Below are positions 1 to 7,917 of a DNA stretch of 35,442 bases, one piece after another. Position numbers and translations under genes: made by a program. Origin of the DNA: Globicatella sanguinis NBRC 15551 (GTDB lineage: Bacteria > Bacillota > Bacilli > Lactobacillales > Aerococcaceae); assembly GCF_001552295.1 (NCBI RefSeq), contig NZ_BCQX01000007.1, positions 1 to 35,442 of the forward strand, in the 5' to 3' direction. The notes under the pieces were generated by a model that did no database searches, was not told where the DNA came from, and was given only the letters and a program-made list of their open reading frames with translations. Within the stretch, counting starts at the first letter, position 1. The number at the start of each line of letters is the position of its first letter.

Positions 1-102
1 AATTTTAGAACTTTCACTGTTATCTCGAATATAGATGTTTTTAATTATTTTCTAATATTTACTTGACTTATTTTCTATTTATAGTATTTTTAATATTATC
101 GG

Positions 103-119
103 TATGCTTATAAAGCATA
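103..119 (+). repeat. Perfect inverted repeat just upstream of the asd ribosome binding site
   Basis: TATGCTT-ata-AAGCATA is a 7-bp perfect stem with a 3-base loop, ending one base before the AGGAGG of asd. A TTGACT hexamer lies at 63-68, but no well-spaced -10 goes with it (TATTTT at 85-90 is the best), so the promoter is uncertain. In the transcript the hairpin would abut the Shine-Dalgarno; as DNA it could be an operator. The function is inferred from position only. Confidence 0.4.
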
Positions 120-133
120 GAGGAGGAATCATC

Positions 134-1120
134 ATGACAAAAAAATATAATGTTGCGATATGTGGTGCGACGGGTGTTGTTGGACGCAAAATGATTCAAG
201 TCTTGGAAGAAAGAAATTTTCCAGTGAATCAACTCTATTTATTTGCTTCAAAACGTTCAGCAGGTAAAACACTAACTTATAAAGGTGAAGCTGTCACCAT
301 TCAAGAATTAACAGAGGACTCTTTAAAGACTCCTATTGACATCGCCTTATTTTCAGCTGGTGGCGAAACATCATTAAAATATGCGCCGATTGCGGCCAAA
401 AATGGTATCTTCGTCATTGACAATAGTTCAGCATGGCGCATGGATGACACGGTTCCTTTAGTAGTACCTGAAGTGAATCCGCAAGCATTAAAGGCTGATA
501 GTAAAATTATTGCCAATCCTAATTGTTCAACAATCCAATCGGTAGTGCCTTTAATTGCTTTAAAACCTTATGGCATCAAACGGATTGTTTATACAACTTA
601 TCAAGCCGTTTCAGGTGCTGGTAAAGAAGGGATTAGTGATTTAGAAAATCATGAGACCAATAAGTTTCCTTATTCAATCAATGATAATGTCTTACCACAT
701 ATCGATACCTTCTTAGAAAATGGTTATACTAAAGAAGAAATCAAAATGATCAAAGAAACGCAAAAAATTCTAGAACAACCAGACTTAAAAATAACAGCTA
801 CTTGTGTGCGTGTACCTATTCACACTTCACATGCAGTGTCAATTAATATTGAGTTAGAACAATCATTCACTTTAGATGATATTCGTCAAGCCTTCAATAA
901 TTTAGACGGTGTCATCGTGCAAGATGACCCACAACATAATCTTTATCCCCTACAATCAAAAGCAACGGATCATGATGGGGTGTTCGTTGGTCGTATTCGC
1001 CGAGATGAATCAGTTGCTAATGGACTTAATCTTTGGGTCGTCGCTGATAATTTAAGAAAAGGAGCTGCGACTAATACCATTCAAATTGCCGAATCTTTAA
1101 TTGAACAAAAACTTATTTAA
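134..1120 (+). CDS. asd: Aspartate-semialdehyde dehydrogenase
   Basis: Converts L-aspartyl-4-phosphate to aspartate-4-semialdehyde with NADPH, the branch point to lysine/diaminopimelate, threonine and methionine; cytosolic. The 328-residue protein has the N-terminal nucleotide-binding motif GATGVVG (residues 11-17), the catalytic cysteine at about 131 in NPNCST, the SGAGKEG segment (about 160-166) and the late RVP...H block with His233. In this block the familiar GHSE/AHSE is SHAV: the histidine is kept and the following acidic residue is not. The start is the ATG at 134, seven bases after AGGAGG; an upstream in-frame ATG at 104 precedes the ribosome binding site and is rejected. The gene stands alone and ends at a strong bidirectional terminator. 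Family identity is certain; the SHAV variation may only reflect a subfamily. Confidence 0.96.
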   Translation: MTKKYNVAICGATGVVGRKMIQVLEERNFPVNQLYLFASKRSAGKTLTYKGEAVTIQELTEDSLKTPIDIALFSAGGETSLKYAPIAAKNGIFVIDNSSAWRMDDTVPLVVPEVNPQALKADSKIIANPNCSTIQSVVPLIALKPYGIKRIVYTTYQAVSGAGKEGISDLENHETNKFPYSINDNVLPHIDTFLENGYTKEEIKMIKETQKILEQPDLKITATCVRVPIHTSHAVSINIELEQSFTLDDIRQAFNNLDGVIVQDDPQHNLYPLQSKATDHDGVFVGRIRRDESVANGLNLWVVADNLRKGAATNTIQIAESLIEQKLI

Positions 1121-1127
1121 GCATTAA

Positions 1128-1175
1128 AATAGCTAGTGGAGAGATGCTAATCAAAGCACCTCCCAACTAGCTATT
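1128..1175. terminator. Bidirectional terminator between asd and the ECF S component gene
   Basis: AATAGCTAGT at 1128-1137 pairs perfectly with ACTAGCTATT at 1166-1175, with further GGAG/CTCC pairing inside. It is flanked by ATTTT on the plus side and by an A-rich stretch that reads as Ts on the minus side. The genes on both sides converge here. Confidence 0.85.
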
Positions 1176-1186
1176 ATTTTATATCA

Positions 1187-1789
1187 TTATTTTCTTCTTG
1201 AACTATATTTAACGGCCGCTAGTAATGGCGGTGTCACAATTCCTGAGAATAAAAATTCTGGCACCCCATTTGAAATAACAATCCCCCATAAGACTTTCCA
1301 TAAATGGGCTGATGTGTCCGCACCTAAAGCTTGCATGCCCCCATTGACTCTAAATAAACCAATAAAGCCTAACACAATGGCTGTATTAAGTAATGAACCT
1401 AATGCACCTAATAAGATATGGACCATCTTCGAATTTTGTAGATTTTTGCTTAAATTATAGTATATAGCACCAATAATTAAAGGCATTAAAAATCGTGGCA
1501 AAACTGAAATAATCGGTGAATTAAATACCATTGCCGCCATTAAAGAATTGGGCATAATTAAGGCTCTTAACCAACTATTAATTCCCCAAAATGTTCCAAC
1601 TAGAACGCCTTCTTTAATCCCTAACCAAAGCGTTGCGACAATCACGGTCACATGAACAATCGTCACGGATAATAAAGGTGTATTAATATTGCCTAAAAAA
1701 GGGACCCAAGTTTGAATAAAGACTAATGCAAAAAATAATCCTAATTTAACAATATTACCCGTTTTAGAATTTGAATATGTTTTTTCCAT
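1187..1789 (-). CDS. ECF transporter S component (vitamin/micronutrient uptake)
   Basis: A 200-residue hydrophobic protein with about five to six membrane segments, opening with a charged tail and LGLFFALVFIQTWVPFLG. The pattern, including the HVTVIVATLWLGIKEG segment, the glycine-rich second half and the length, fits substrate-binding S components of energy-coupling factor transporters, of the broad group that includes PanT- and FolT-like proteins. Such proteins bind a vitamin and share the EcfA/EcfA'/EcfT module, which is not encoded here. It lies 18 bases downstream of the HesB-like gene and probably shares its transcript. No riboswitch is visible upstream, so the substrate cannot be named; pantothenate is only a guess from overall resemblance. 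Confidence 0.8.
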   Translation of the reverse strand: MEKTYSNSKTGNIVKLGLFFALVFIQTWVPFLGNINTPLLSVTIVHVTVIVATLWLGIKEGVLVGTFWGINSWLRALIMPNSLMAAMVFNSPIISVLPRFLMPLIIGAIYYNLSKNLQNSKMVHILLGALGSLLNTAIVLGFIGLFRVNGGMQALGADTSAHLWKVLWGIVISNGVPEFLFSGIVTPPLLAAVKYSSRRK

Positions 1790-1807
1790 TTTATCCCATC
1801 CTACAAT

Positions 1808-2104
1808 TTATATTTTTTTATATACATATTTTGGCTCTTGCAATTTTTCATCAAAATCGACAATTAAATCATAGCCTTCAAAATACCATTGATCATTTTC
1901 TTCAATAAAGAAAAGCACTTCGTTGTCTGTTACTGTAGAAGCAATCGGATTTAAAGGTTGATCGGGTTCAATTCCAATTGTAAAACCATCATTGATTGGA
2001 CTTTTGCCATAGATTCTCGTTTTAAATCGGATACCAAATCCTTCATTTAATCCTACTTCCTCTTTAAACCATTGGGCAGCTTTTGGATTAACCATAATTT
2101 GCAT
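1808..2104 (-). CDS. yneR: HesB/YneR-family protein lacking the cluster cysteines
   Basis: A 98-residue protein with the HesB/IscA-like fold signature: an N-terminal AAQWFKEEVGL helix, GFGIRFKTRIYG, and a C-terminal aromatic/acidic tail. It matches the YneR (COG4841) branch common in Bacilli. Unlike IscA/SufA it has no cysteine at all, so it should not carry an Fe-S cluster through the usual three-cysteine site; the role of this branch is unknown. The start is supported by AAAGGGAG about nine bases upstream. It is the first gene of a two-gene unit with the ECF S component, and a cre-like palindrome lies over its likely promoter. Confidence 0.82.
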   Translation of the reverse strand: MQIMVNPKAAQWFKEEVGLNEGFGIRFKTRIYGKSPINDGFTIGIEPDQPLNPIASTVTDNEVLFFIEENDQWYFEGYDLIVDFDEKLQEPKYVYKKI

Positions 2105-2143
2105 TGATTATAACTCCCTTTAACATTTTATTTACTATTTTCC

Positions 2144-2172
2144 ATTATACTCTTTTTAAAGCGCTTTTTGTA
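2144..2172 (-). promoter_or_regulatory. Promoter of the yneR-like gene with a cre-like site
   Basis: The minus strand has a perfect TATAAT at 2144-2149 and only a weak -35 (TACAAA, 2167-2172) at 17 bases. Between them lies AAAGCGCTTT (2158-2167), a perfect 10-bp palindrome. On the plus strand the 14 bases at 2156-2169 match the CcpA cre consensus TGWAARCGYTWNCW at 12 positions. A site inside the spacer would repress, so catabolite repression of this unit is inferred. Confidence 0.45.
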
Positions 2173-2196
2173 GCGAAAAACATTAATTTGCAAAAA

Positions 2197-2215
2197 ATAA
2201 TATATAAAATATTAT
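2197..2215 (-). terminator. Weak AT-rich terminator after liaR
   Basis: Reading leftward after the liaR stop, ATAATAT and ATATTAT form a 7-bp all-AT stem with a 5-base loop, followed by a run of six Ts. Thermodynamically weak, but it is the only terminator-like structure after liaFSR. Confidence 0.35.
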
Positions 2216-2235
2216 TATAAAAATGAAATACCTGC

Positions 2236-2871
2236 TTATGGTTCGATTAAATTATGTTTAAAAGCATAAATGGTTGCTTGGGTCCGGTCTTCTACTTCTA
2301 ATTTTGATAAGATATTGCTAACATGGGTTTTAACTGTTTTTAGGGTAATAAACAATTCATCGGCGATTTCTTGATTGGAATACCCTTCACCAATTAATAA
2401 TAAGACTTCATATTCACGACTGGTAAGTTGATCATGCGGTTTAGGTAGACTATCATAATGTTGTTTATCTAATATTTTATCTGAAACTTCTTTTTCGATC
2501 ACAGTATCCCCTTGGTATGTAGCACGAATCGCATCTGCTATTTCATTCGCAGAGGAGGTTTTGAGTAAATAACCACTGGCTCCACTTTCCATAGCTGGAA
2601 ATACTTTTTCATCATCCAGAAAAGAGGTCACAATAATAATTTTCGCCTCCGGCCATTCAGCCACAATTTTTTTAGTAGCTTCAATGCCGTCCATGACATC
2701 CATCACTAAATCCATTAAAATAATATCGGGTTTCAATTCTAGCGCTTTTTGGTATCCTTGTAGACCATTTTCTGCTTCGGCTACTACTTCTATATCGGGT
2801 TGAACCATTAAATAAGATGTCACTCCTAAGCGCACCATTTCATGATCATCTACTACTAAAACTCGTATCAT
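2236..2871 (-). CDS. liaR: LiaR/VraR-type response regulator
   Basis: NarL/FixJ-class regulator of 211 residues. The receiver domain occupies about 1-120 with acidic pocket D8/D9, phosphoacceptor D54 (in LMDLVMD) and the switch lysine in GYLLK. The LuxR-type DNA-binding domain begins about residue 148 with LTSREYEVLLLIGEGYSNQEIAD and LKTVKTHVSNILSKL. Encoded eight bases after the cognate kinase gene liaS and after liaF, the diagnostic order of the cell-envelope stress system LiaFSR (VraTSR, CesSR). It should be phosphorylated by LiaS and activate envelope-stress genes, probably including its own operon. Confidence 0.93.
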   Translation of the reverse strand: MIRVLVVDDHEMVRLGVTSYLMVQPDIEVVAEAENGLQGYQKALELKPDIILMDLVMDVMDGIEATKKIVAEWPEAKIIIVTSFLDDEKVFPAMESGASGYLLKTSSANEIADAIRATYQGDTVIEKEVSDKILDKQHYDSLPKPHDQLTSREYEVLLLIGEGYSNQEIADELFITLKTVKTHVSNILSKLEVEDRTQATIYAFKHNLIEP

Positions 2872-2879
2872 ACATTTCC

Positions 2880-3938
2880 CTACTTTCTGTTAATTGGTAT
2901 TTTAATATCAATGACAGTCCCCTGATTTGGTAGACTGTTAATTTGAATGATGCCCCCAAGACTTGCGATTCTCTCACGCATATTGGTCAAACCATAGCTG
3001 CCAACTTTTTGATTGGCTTTAGTATCAAATCCTTTACCGTCATCGATGATTTTTAATTGCACATTGTCATCTATTTCATGTAAATAAACCTCGAATTTGG
3101 TTGCTCGTGCATGTCTTAAGGTATTGGATATCGCTTCTTGAACAATTCGAAATAAATGATCTTCAATGCCACTTTCTAAGCGAATCTCATCTAATTCCCA
3201 GTAAACAACTTGAGGGATTTTAGGTTTTAACTCTTTTAATAACTGAGTAATTCCTTCTTTTAGTGATTTATCGGATAGTTCAATCGGTCTTAAATGAAGT
3301 AATAATGCTCGCATTTCAGTTTGGGCATTATTAATAATTTCCTCAACTTTGGCTAATTGTTTTTGCGTGGGTTGTGGCATTTCTTTAGCACTCGTTTCGT
3401 TAATGGCTGATAACATCATCATTGAGGCAAATAACTGTTGACTTACTGAATCATGTAATTCACGCGCTATTCGCTGACGTTCCTGTTCGATAATTTCTTC
3501 TTTAGTTTCGGTACCAACAAAGGTAGGCGCCGCTGAAAATTCTTGTAAATCTGTTGAAATTTGGACTATTTTATCTCTTAACGTTCGAATATCTTCATCA
3601 ACTACTTTATAAGGTTCATACCAATTAGGTGTTTTTTTCTCAGTTGAAAATGCTGGGTGTTGATATTTGCCTAATATTAACCAATTGATTTTCGCGTGGA
3701 TATTTTCATAGGGTTCACTCAAACCAATCGAATACACAAATGAGCAAAACATTGAAACAATAAATATAAAGCTAAAAATAACTCCCCATAAATTAAAGTT
3801 CCAAAAAATATTATAGGTTAATACCGACCACTCTATGACTTGCATACCTTCAATTAAAATTAACAATAACAAGATCACTGTTGTCATCAAAATCAAAAAA
3901 TGAGAGATAAATAATTTAAACCATAAACGTAATGTCAT
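2880..3938 (-). CDS. liaS: LiaS/VraS-type sensor histidine kinase
   Basis: 352-residue membrane kinase. Two transmembrane helices (about 11-30 and 50-72) enclose a short external loop, the intramembrane-sensing layout of LiaS. The HisKA_3 dimerisation box has phosphoacceptor His162 in RIARELHDSVSQQLF, and the HATPase domain ends with DDGKGF and GSYGLTNMRERIASLGG. The start ATG overlaps the liaF stop by four bases (ATGA), indicating translational coupling. It senses damage to lipid II-dependent wall synthesis with LiaF as a repressor in known systems; here this is inferred from family and gene order. Confidence 0.92.
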   Translation of the reverse strand: MTLRLWFKLFISHFLILMTTVILLLLILIEGMQVIEWSVLTYNIFWNFNLWGVIFSFIFIVSMFCSFVYSIGLSEPYENIHAKINWLILGKYQHPAFSTEKKTPNWYEPYKVVDEDIRTLRDKIVQISTDLQEFSAAPTFVGTETKEEIIEQERQRIARELHDSVSQQLFASMMMLSAINETSAKEMPQPTQKQLAKVEEIINNAQTEMRALLLHLRPIELSDKSLKEGITQLLKELKPKIPQVVYWELDEIRLESGIEDHLFRIVQEAISNTLRHARATKFEVYLHEIDDNVQLKIIDDGKGFDTKANQKVGSYGLTNMRERIASLGGIIQINSLPNQGTVIDIKIPINRK

Positions 3939-4681
3939 AAGCGAATGACCTCCACGTCTCCAAAAACTGAAGAAATCATAATTTTAAGTTTACGATTATT
4001 TTTTTGGTAATCTGGACTTTCCCATAAAAAACTATCGTTTAACAAAGAAAATTCATCTTGTTCGTAAATAACTCGTCCGTTGATTAAACTGATATTCATT
4101 TTCAACGCTATTTCGTGAGGCACAATGACTCGTGTCCGTCCGAATAATTTACGAATAACCACCACATTTTCTCCTTCCGGTAAGATGGTTCGTCCCAAAT
4201 CAATAATCGAATCTCCTCCAAGCGCCACAATATTAATATCATCCCACTCAAATATTTCTTTTTCTTCATATTGTTTAACAATTGATTTTTTATAGACTAA
4301 ACTACGTTGTTCAATCTGAGGTCTGACAACTTTAACACCGACATAAGCTTTATTGTTTTTAAAAGGATAAATGTATGATTCACGAAACCAAATTATTTCA
4401 TTTCCTTCTTTCGTTTGAAAAATGGCTAATAATAATAAAACGATTAGCATAAAGCCTAAAAAAGCATATGAATCAATTAAAACATTACTTAAAATAAATA
4501 ATCCTAAAAAGAATAATATATTTCGTTTAATACCTACTGAAATAAAAAAAGAGCCAACCATTAACGCAATCGCACCTATAAAAAATAGAAAATTGCGAAT
4601 ATTACTAAATAAATCAAAAGCAACTAGCGCTAATGAGATGGCCACAAATATCCAAATATATTTTTTCAACCATTTACGCAT
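3935..4681 (-). CDS. liaF: LiaF-type membrane inhibitor of the LiaRS system
   Basis: 248 residues. The N-terminal half is hydrophobic with about four short membrane segments. The soluble C-terminal half carries the LiaF domain: GDSIIDLGRTILPEGENVVVIRKLFGRTRVIVP (about 155-187) and the terminal VFGDVEVIRL, a beta-strand-rich repeat pattern. In characterised relatives LiaF keeps LiaS inactive until envelope stress occurs. It is the first gene of the operon. The start has a strong GGAGGTG just upstream, and the order F-S-R with overlaps confirms the assignment. Confidence 0.9.
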   Translation of the reverse strand: MRKWLKKYIWIFVAISLALVAFDLFSNIRNFLFFIGAIALMVGSFFISVGIKRNILFFLGLFILSNVLIDSYAFLGFMLIVLLLLAIFQTKEGNEIIWFRESYIYPFKNNKAYVGVKVVRPQIEQRSLVYKKSIVKQYEEKEIFEWDDINIVALGGDSIIDLGRTILPEGENVVVIRKLFGRTRVIVPHEIALKMNISLINGRVIYEQDEFSLLNDSFLWESPDYQKNNRKLKIMISSVFGDVEVIRL

Positions 4682-4692
4682 AGTGCACCTCC

Positions 4693-4751
4693 ATTATATT
4701 ATACAAGTTTATTATCCATTAATTTGGTAAAAGACTCAATAGACTTTAGTC
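4693..4751 (-). promoter_or_regulatory. liaFSR promoter with candidate LiaR operator
   Basis: A perfect TATAAT (4698-4703, minus strand) lies about 20 bases before the liaF start, but no acceptable -35 is found at 16-18 bases, as expected for an activator-dependent promoter. Upstream, on the plus strand, AGACT occurs at 4732-4736 and 4741-4745, and the second copy forms GACT-tt-AGTC (4742-4751). This cluster is centred about 50 bases before the predicted start, a typical activator position. That it binds LiaR is inferred. Confidence 0.45.
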
Positions 4752-4763
4752 GGAAAATAAAAA

Positions 4764-4804
4764 AAGTGAAGCATACTATTCGATAAAAACAGCATCCTTC
4801 ACTT
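4764..4804 (-). terminator. Terminator after greA
   Basis: On the minus strand AAGTGAAG (4804-4797) pairs with CTTCACTT (4771-4764), with extra GC pairing inside the loop, followed by TTTTTTATTTT. A classical Rho-independent terminator between greA and liaF. Confidence 0.88.
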
Positions 4805-4816
4805 CTTAAATAACTA

Positions 4817-5296
4817 CTATTTTTTTGAAACTTTTACTACTTTTACGTCAAATGAGCCACCAGGTGTTTCCACTGTTACCGTATCATTCACTTTGGTTCC
4901 TAATAAAGCAACTGCAATAGGTGATTCATTGGAAATTTTAGCTTCTAATGGATCTGCTTCGGCACTCCCCACGATAGTATAAGTTTCTTCTTCTCCGTCT
5001 GGTAATTCAATAAATGTAACGGCACGTCCTAAAGTCACAACATCATCAGCTACATCTTTATCATCAATAATTTCTGCAAAACGAATCATATTTTCTAAAG
5101 TTGAAATACGTCCTTCGACGAATGCTTGTTCATCTTTAGCAGACTCATATTCTGAGTTTTCAGATAAATCACCAAAACTTCTAGCGATTTTAATACGTTC
5201 GATAATTTCTTTTCTTTTTACTACTTTTAACTCTTCCAGTTCAGCTTCTAATTTAGCTTTCCCTTCATGTGTCATTGGAAATACTTTTTCTTCCAA
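4817..5296 (-). CDS. greA: Transcription elongation factor GreA
   Basis: 159 residues, the usual GreA length. The N-terminal coiled coil (about 12-75) carries the tip motif GDLSENSEY with acidic D43 and E46, which reach the RNA polymerase active site and stimulate cleavage of backtracked RNA. The C-terminal FKBP-like domain follows ([21 protein letters not shown]). The start is TTG: AGGAGGAG lies five bases before it, whereas the next in-frame ATG (eighth codon) has no ribosome binding site. It follows udk but has its own strong promoter and terminator. Confidence 0.96.
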   Translation of the reverse strand: MEEKVFPMTHEGKAKLEAELEELKVVKRKEIIERIKIARSFGDLSENSEYESAKDEQAFVEGRISTLENMIRFAEIIDDKDVADDVVTLGRAVTFIELPDGEEETYTIVGSAEADPLEAKISNESPIAVALLGTKVNDTVTVETPGGSFDVKVVKVSKK

Positions 5297-5333
5297 TCTG
5301 TCTCCTCCTAATACAACTTAATGTCAAAATTTA

Positions 5334-5367
5334 GTGTTATCATAACACGTTCCTACATGTTTGTAAA
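5334..5367 (-). promoter_or_regulatory. greA promoter overlapped by a perfect palindrome
   Basis: Minus strand: TTTACA at 5362-5367, 17-base spacer, extended TGnTATGAT with its -10 at 5339-5344. The perfect 7+1+7 inverted repeat GTGTTAT-c-ATAACAC at 5334-5348 is centred on the -10, a position from which a bound protein would block polymerase. Promoter quality is good; the operator role is inferred. Confidence 0.7.
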
Positions 5368-5368
5368 T

Positions 5369-5992
5369 TTAATTTTCTAAAATAGATCTAACCTTGGTGG
5401 CTAATAAATCGATGGCCACTTGGTTATAACCGCCTTCTGGAATAATGATATCGGCATAACGTTTAGTGGGCTCAACAAATTGATGGAACATGGGTTTAAC
5501 CACTTCAACATATTGATTAATCACTGAATCAACGGTTCTGCCACGCTCATTAATATCGCGTAAAATTCGACGAGCTAAGCAAATATCACTATCAGTATCA
5601 ACATAAATTTTAATATCTAATAAATCTCTTACTCTTTTATCATCCAAGATCAAGATGCCTTCAACAATAATTACATCTCTTGGCTCTTGATGAATTGTTT
5701 CCGTACTTCTGGTGTGGTTTGCAAAATCATAAACCGGTTTATCGATTGTTTCACCCTTCATTAGTTTTTCTAGATGTTCGATAAACAGATCGTTATCAAA
5801 TGCTAATGGGTGATCGTAATTAGTCTTTAATCTTTCCTCGAATGGTAAATGTGTTTGATCTTTATAATAAAAATCTTGTTGCAAAACGAGTATCGACATT
5901 TCTGAAAATATTTCTAAAATGCGTTTACTAACACTGGACTTCCCACTACCTGACGCACCCGCTACACCAATGACAATTGGTCTCTTGGACAT
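5369..5992 (-). CDS. udk: Uridine kinase (uridine/cytidine kinase)
   Basis: Phosphorylates uridine and cytidine to UMP and CMP in pyrimidine salvage. 207 residues, the standard length. The P-loop GASGSGKS is at about 12-19, DHPLAFD and YDF...R mark the nucleoside site, and [18 protein letters not shown] is the lid region. The start is ATG at 5992, about nine bases after GGGGGT; longer in-frame versions cross a terminator hairpin and lack a ribosome binding site. It sits between mltG and greA as in other Bacilli, without the yrrMNO genes found there in Bacillus. Confidence 0.95.
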   Translation of the reverse strand: MSKRPIVIGVAGASGSGKSSVSKRILEIFSEMSILVLQQDFYYKDQTHLPFEERLKTNYDHPLAFDNDLFIEHLEKLMKGETIDKPVYDFANHTRSTETIHQEPRDVIIVEGILILDDKRVRDLLDIKIYVDTDSDICLARRILRDINERGRTVDSVINQYVEVVKPMFHQFVEPTKRYADIIIPEGGYNQVAIDLLATKVRSILEN

Positions 5993-6022
5993 TATTGAAT
6001 TACCCCCAATTAAAATATAAAG

Positions 6023-6053
6023 GAAGGTTGGCGAGATTTCTCGACCAACCTTC
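6023..6053 (-). terminator. Hairpin/terminator between mltG and udk
   Basis: GAAGGTTGG (6023-6031) pairs with CCAACCTTC (6045-6053), and the inner CGAG/CTCG closes a 4-base loop. On the minus strand it is followed by CTTTATATTTT, a moderate T-tract. A second AT-rich stem, GTTAAAAT/ATTTTAAC (6056-6063 and 6072-6079), precedes it. Probably partial termination, with read-through into udk; no clear udk promoter is seen between. Confidence 0.7.
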
Positions 6054-6110
6054 AAGTTAAAATATAACTAAATTTTAACCGTATTTGCTTATAACACTAA
6101 CATTAAACCA

Positions 6111-7370
6111 TTATTCTGATGATTCGTCAACTACTTCTGGCATAGTTTCTTCATTTTCAGGTGATAATGTAGTAGTTTCTGGTGTTTCTGCTTCATTTTC
6201 ATTCTCACTTTGCGCCCGTTCTATCGATTCTTGACGCTTATTCACATATTCTTCAACTAAGGCATCATGCTCTTCAATGGTGGAAGAATAATAAATATCA
6301 CCGGTATCTAAATCCGCCACAAAGTAATAATAATCATTCCATGCTGGATTGAGCACGGCTTGTATCGCTGACATACTTGGTGAATTAATCGGCCCTGGAG
6401 TCAATCCATTATACAAGTAAAGATTATACGGTGAATCTACCTGCGTATCCTCAATCGTTACAAATTCCTTATGCGTATCTAAAGCATAGAGTACGGTAAT
6501 ATCACTTTGAATCGGCATCCCTGCTTCCAAACGGTTAAAGAATACCCCGGCAATCATCGCCCGATCATCATCCGTTACGCCCTCTCGTTCAACAATCGAA
6601 GCTAGCGTTAAAATTTGATGATAGGTCATCCAATGAACGTCCACTTGTTCGCGTACTTCTTGGAAACGTAAATTCGCCGTTTCAACCATTTTAGTAATTA
6701 ATTCATCGGCACTCATACCGGCTATATAATCATAAGTAGCTGGATATAAATATCCTTCTAAAATATAACGCACCCCTTCATGGTCCTTAATCCCTTCCAT
6801 CAATGAAGGGAATTTGGTGATTAAACTATCGATAAAGGTTTCATCATTGACTGTTTTTAGAAAATCTTCTTCCGTGATGGAAGTATTTTCAGATACTAAT
6901 TTTGCAATGTCTTTAACTTGCATTCCTTCTATGATTGTAATCTTTTTATCTGCATCCACGAAAATCGGTTTACCACCCGCTTTTATTTGCTCGATGATTT
7001 GATCAGCATCCATAGTTTGACTGAATTCATAAGTTCCAGCTTGTAAGTCAGATAAGTTTTTGGATCTCATATAAAATCTAAAAATCTCAGCATTTTTAAT
7101 TAAGTTATTTTCCTTTAATAAATTAGCAATATCTGAACTTGAACTGCCGATAGGGACTGTCACTTCTACCTTTTCACTATTATCAGGGTTTACTGGTTTT
7201 AATGATTGAGAATAATACCAATAAAACCCACCCATCGTTAAGAGTAAGGCGATTGTAATCCCTAATATGATGAATTTTACAATTCGATTTGTCCATTTTT
7301 CTTCTTTTAAACTAAGAGTTTCACGTTTTTTAGCTTCTTCTCTCAATTTTTTCCAATCTATCTTACCCAC
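6111..7370 (-). CDS. mltG: Endolytic murein transglycosylase MltG (YceG-like)
   Basis: Cleaves nascent glycan strands at the membrane and is thought to set strand length. 419 residues: a short basic cytosolic tail, one membrane helix (about 31-53), a LysM-like part, then the YceG catalytic domain with the predicted catalytic glutamate 261 in LASIVEREG, the QSDITVLYAL segment and the YNGLTPGPINSPS motif. The C-terminus (about 382-419) is a low-complexity Glu/Thr tail. The start is GTG with AGGAGGT five bases upstream. The tail after the YceG domain is short of any recognisable fold. Confidence 0.94.
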   Translation of the reverse strand: MGKIDWKKLREEAKKRETLSLKEEKWTNRIVKFIILGITIALLLTMGGFYWYYSQSLKPVNPDNSEKVEVTVPIGSSSSDIANLLKENNLIKNAEIFRFYMRSKNLSDLQAGTYEFSQTMDADQIIEQIKAGGKPIFVDADKKITIIEGMQVKDIAKLVSENTSITEEDFLKTVNDETFIDSLITKFPSLMEGIKDHEGVRYILEGYLYPATYDYIAGMSADELITKMVETANLRFQEVREQVDVHWMTYHQILTLASIVEREGVTDDDRAMIAGVFFNRLEAGMPIQSDITVLYALDTHKEFVTIEDTQVDSPYNLYLYNGLTPGPINSPSMSAIQAVLNPAWNDYYYFVADLDTGDIYYSSTIEEHDALVEEYVNKRQESIERAQSENENEAETPETTTLSPENEETMPEVVDESSE

Positions 7371-7398
7371 TTAGTACCTCCTACAAGGCTTTTTAAAA

Positions 7399-7404
7399 AT
7401 TATA
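7399..7404 (-). promoter_or_regulatory. Possible mltG -10 element
   Basis: TATAAT on the minus strand about 29 bases before the GTG start, between the terminator after the DUF1292 gene and mltG. The hexamer 17 bases upstream (TAGCTA) is a poor -35, so this is a tentative promoter; one is needed because the preceding transcript should terminate. Confidence 0.35.
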
Positions 7405-7476
7405 TCAAATTTTGAAAATGATAGCTATTAATAAATAGTTACAAATTGATGTTATATATTGATATAAATGCTAAAA

Positions 7477-7526
7477 GGAGCAGAGAACCCAATTTTAGTG
7501 ATAAAAATTGGATTAGACTCTACTCC
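7477..7526 (-). terminator. Terminator after the ireB-ruvX-DUF1292 unit
   Basis: Stacked stems GGAG/CTCC, AGAG/CTCT and CCAATTTT/AAAATTGG make a long hairpin. On the minus strand it ends CTCC followed by TTTTAGCATTTAT. It separates the DUF1292 gene from mltG. Confidence 0.8.
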
Positions 7527-7600
7527 ATCATAGTTGATTAAAAATAATTTTGATTAACTATTTATAAATTCAATGATTGCACTAAAGTTATTAAAAACTA

Positions 7601-7903
7601 TTACTCATCTTCTTCGGCTAAGAATGTATTTAAGACTTCCTCAACCATATCCCATTCAGCATCCGTTTCAATTGGACCTAATGCACCAGAAGTGCCATCT
7701 TCTTGCTCAACATATGAAAATGCTTGTAATTCAATATCTTCATCGTCTGATGCCCCTGCAGGATAAACTAATACATAACTTTTACCGTAGTCATCAGAAT
7801 CAAAAGTAAATAAAATCTCGTATAAAGATTCATTTCCCTCTTCATCAATAATCGTAATATACTCATTTTCATCGTGTTCATGATGATCGTGTGTATGTGG
7901 CAT
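7601..7903 (-). CDS. DUF1292 (YrzB-like) small acidic protein with His-rich N-terminus
   Basis: 100 residues. The conserved core [35 protein letters not shown] is the DUF1292 signature, followed by a strongly acidic C-terminal half. The N-terminus [12 protein letters not shown] contains five histidines, a possible metal-binding tail. Function is unknown for the family. It is the last gene of ireB-ruvX-DUF1292, a neighbourhood widely conserved in Bacilli. The start is supported by AAAGGAG upstream. Confidence 0.9.
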   Translation of the reverse strand: MPHTHDHHEHDENEYITIIDEEGNESLYEILFTFDSDDYGKSYVLVYPAGASDDEDIELQAFSYVEQEDGTSGALGPIETDAEWDMVEEVLNTFLAEEDE

Positions 7904-7917
7904 AAATAATTGCTCCT

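Noticed and set aside
1790-1807. Riboswitch for the ECF S component gene
   Set aside because: The gene follows the yneR-like gene by 18 bases, leaving no space for an aptamer, and none is seen upstream of yneR.
4422-4730. 102-codon plus-strand frame opposite liaF
   Set aside because: Lys/Asn-rich shadow of the AT-rich membrane part of liaF; no ribosome binding site.
5993-6055. Longer udk start
   Set aside because: The extension reads through the mltG terminator hairpin and lacks a ribosome binding site; homologues start at MSKRP-like sequence.
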